This document shows, in pieces, positions 63,178 through 64,000 of a stretch of DNA of 64,000 nucleotides. The notes under the pieces are model-generated. The model made no database searches, was not told the DNA's origin, and was given only the letters and a program-made list of their open reading frames with translations. Location of the stretch: contig NZ_BEWA01000007.1 in NCBI RefSeq assembly GCF_003112535.1, forward strand, positions 248,001-312,000. Reading direction: 5' to 3'. Made by a program: the position numbers and the translations under genes. Within the stretch, counting starts at the first letter, position 1, and each line of letters opens with the position of its first letter. This DNA is from Streptomyces rishiriensis. Its GTDB lineage: Bacteria > Actinomycetota > Actinomycetes > Streptomycetales > Streptomycetaceae.

Positions 63178-64000
63178 GGCTGCGGTGCCTTTCGTCGAGA
63201 GGTGCGGGGACTGCGGACTCCCGGTTCCACGACAACGGTCTCGCCGACCGCGTACCGGGCGAGTGCGGGTAGCGGAGCCACGCCCTGGGGCGTGCGGGTG
63301 ACCAGGGCGAGCGCGGTCAGCTTGGCCAGAGCCTGCTCCACCAGCTCCCCTTCCGCGCCGGGCTGCTTGGCGCTCTTGGACCAGAACCCGCCGTGCTCGA
63401 CGGCCAGTTCCCGCACCCGGCGCTCAAGTTCCTCGCGGCTCACCTCGCCGCCCGCCGCCGCGAGGTGCTCGGCGAGCAGCAGGGTGACGTGCCCGTGGGT
63501 GCCCTGCTCCGGCATCCGTACGTCGGTGAGGTCGTCCTGGGGGTCGACCATGGCGATGCCCTCGGCGCGCACCTCCGCCACCAGGCCGGTCAGTTCGCCG
63601 ACGCGGGCGGTGAGGAAAGCTCGCTGGCGGGTCAGGTAGGCGAGTTCCTCGTCGCTCAGCTCGTCGTAGTACAGCACCGGGTCGTCCAGGAGGCGGCGGG
63701 TGAGCTTCTGGCGGATCGCCCGGAACCGCAGTTCGCCGCTGTCCAGCGCGCTCTCCGCGATGAGCCGGTCCAGCCGCTCCTCGAAGCCGTCGGCCGTGAT
63801 CGTGGAGGGGCCGTGGCGGGCGGAGAGCAGTCCGGCCAGGACACGGCGCTGGACGTCGTAGAGCACATCGCCCGTCCCGCTGACGTAGGCGTCCTCGTCC
63901 CCGGCGACCCGCCGCAGCACGCCGTGGCGCAGCAGCAGCCGTACGACGGCGGCAAGGTCCCCTCGCTCGTCGCGCCGCTCCAGCGTGAACTGCAACCCGG
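63174..64000 (-). CDS. jetB: JetB/EptB-type protein (DUF2398), start beyond window
   Basis: At least 275 residues in an open frame to the window end. The visible part has QFTLERRDERGDLAAVVRLL near its left edge, then DELAYLTRQRAFLTAR-like helices and winged-helix segments, typical of TIGR02678/DUF2398. This subunit resembles the kleisin/KITE-type partners of bacterial SMC complexes and links JetA to JetC. The full protein is usually near 400 residues, so about a third is missing. A DUF2397 jetA gene is expected immediately beyond. Confidence 0.85.
   Translation of the reverse strand, partial: GLQFTLERRDERGDLAAVVRLLLRHGVLRRVAGDEDAYVSGTGDVLYDVQRRVLAGLLSARHGPSTITADGFEERLDRLIAESALDSGELRFRAIRQKLTRRLLDDPVLYYDELSDEELAYLTRQRAFLTARVGELTGLVAEVRAEGIAMVDPQDDLTDVRMPEQGTHGHVTLLLAEHLAAAGGEVSREELERRVRELAVEHGGFWSKSAKQPGAEGELVEQALAKLTALALVTRTPQGVAPLPALARYAVGETVVVEPGVRSPRTSRRKAPQP

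Noticed and set aside
58969..63639. Plus-strand open frame of about 1550 codons opposite jetC/jetD
   Set aside because: Antisense shadow; Gly/Arg-rich with no recognisable domains, whereas the minus strand has Walker and signature motifs.

Overview
The window is high-GC DNA with actinomycete gene habits: GTG/TTG starts, many 4-base ATGA overlaps and twin-arginine or lipoprotein export signals. A malonyl-CoA synthetase that I recognise as Streptomyces MatB and an MreB-family protein resembling Streptomyces Mbl point to a Streptomyces or close relative. All identifications are from reading the sequence; no database search was run.

Left part, 1-18.2 kb, is core-like. It holds a membrane protein (cut by the window edge) with an FAD oxidoreductase, an SMP-30 lactonase with its IclR regulator, an ATP-grasp protein divergent from matB, a fused carboxyltransferase, a cytokinin-dehydrogenase-like flavoprotein, mbl, a secreted GH5 glycosidase behind two LacI-type palindromes, two redox enzymes, and a divergent LysR/MFS pair.

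18.4-26.4 kb is the most unusual block. Six co-directional genes encode a trypsin-like protease fused to a degenerate NTPase-like region, a PknG-like Ser/Thr kinase with paired zinc ribbons and a helical C-terminus, a VWA protein with a zinc ribbon, a four-helix membrane protein, a solute-binding lipoprotein with no ABC partner, and a small Trypco1/CU044_2847-type protein. The composition resembles predicted protease/VWA conflict or signalling systems and is the best candidate here for an undescribed system. An ABC exporter with a YncE/phosphoesterase protein follows at 26.6-31.7 kb.

31.9-54.5 kb is accessory and decaying. Intact genes (SDRs, TetR, LtrA, a response regulator with Glu at the phospho-acceptor position, enoyl-CoA hydratase, MDR oxidoreductase with an XRE/MmyB-type regulator, aldehyde dehydrogenase, a PAS-GAF-SpoIIE-HATPase phosphatase) are interleaved with six broken genes: gluconokinase, MMPL, SnoaL-like, a MACPF/crystallin-like protein, an alpha/beta hydrolase and an FtsX permease. 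Two cell-wall lytic proteins without signal peptides lie here too.

The right end, 54.5-64 kb, has a TetR-controlled epimerase/Dabb operon, a VapBC module, and a degenerate tRNA with a CAT anticodon that may be an attachment-site scar. Beyond it lies a Wadjet/Ept-type SMC defence operon (jetD, jetC and part of jetB), which runs off the window.
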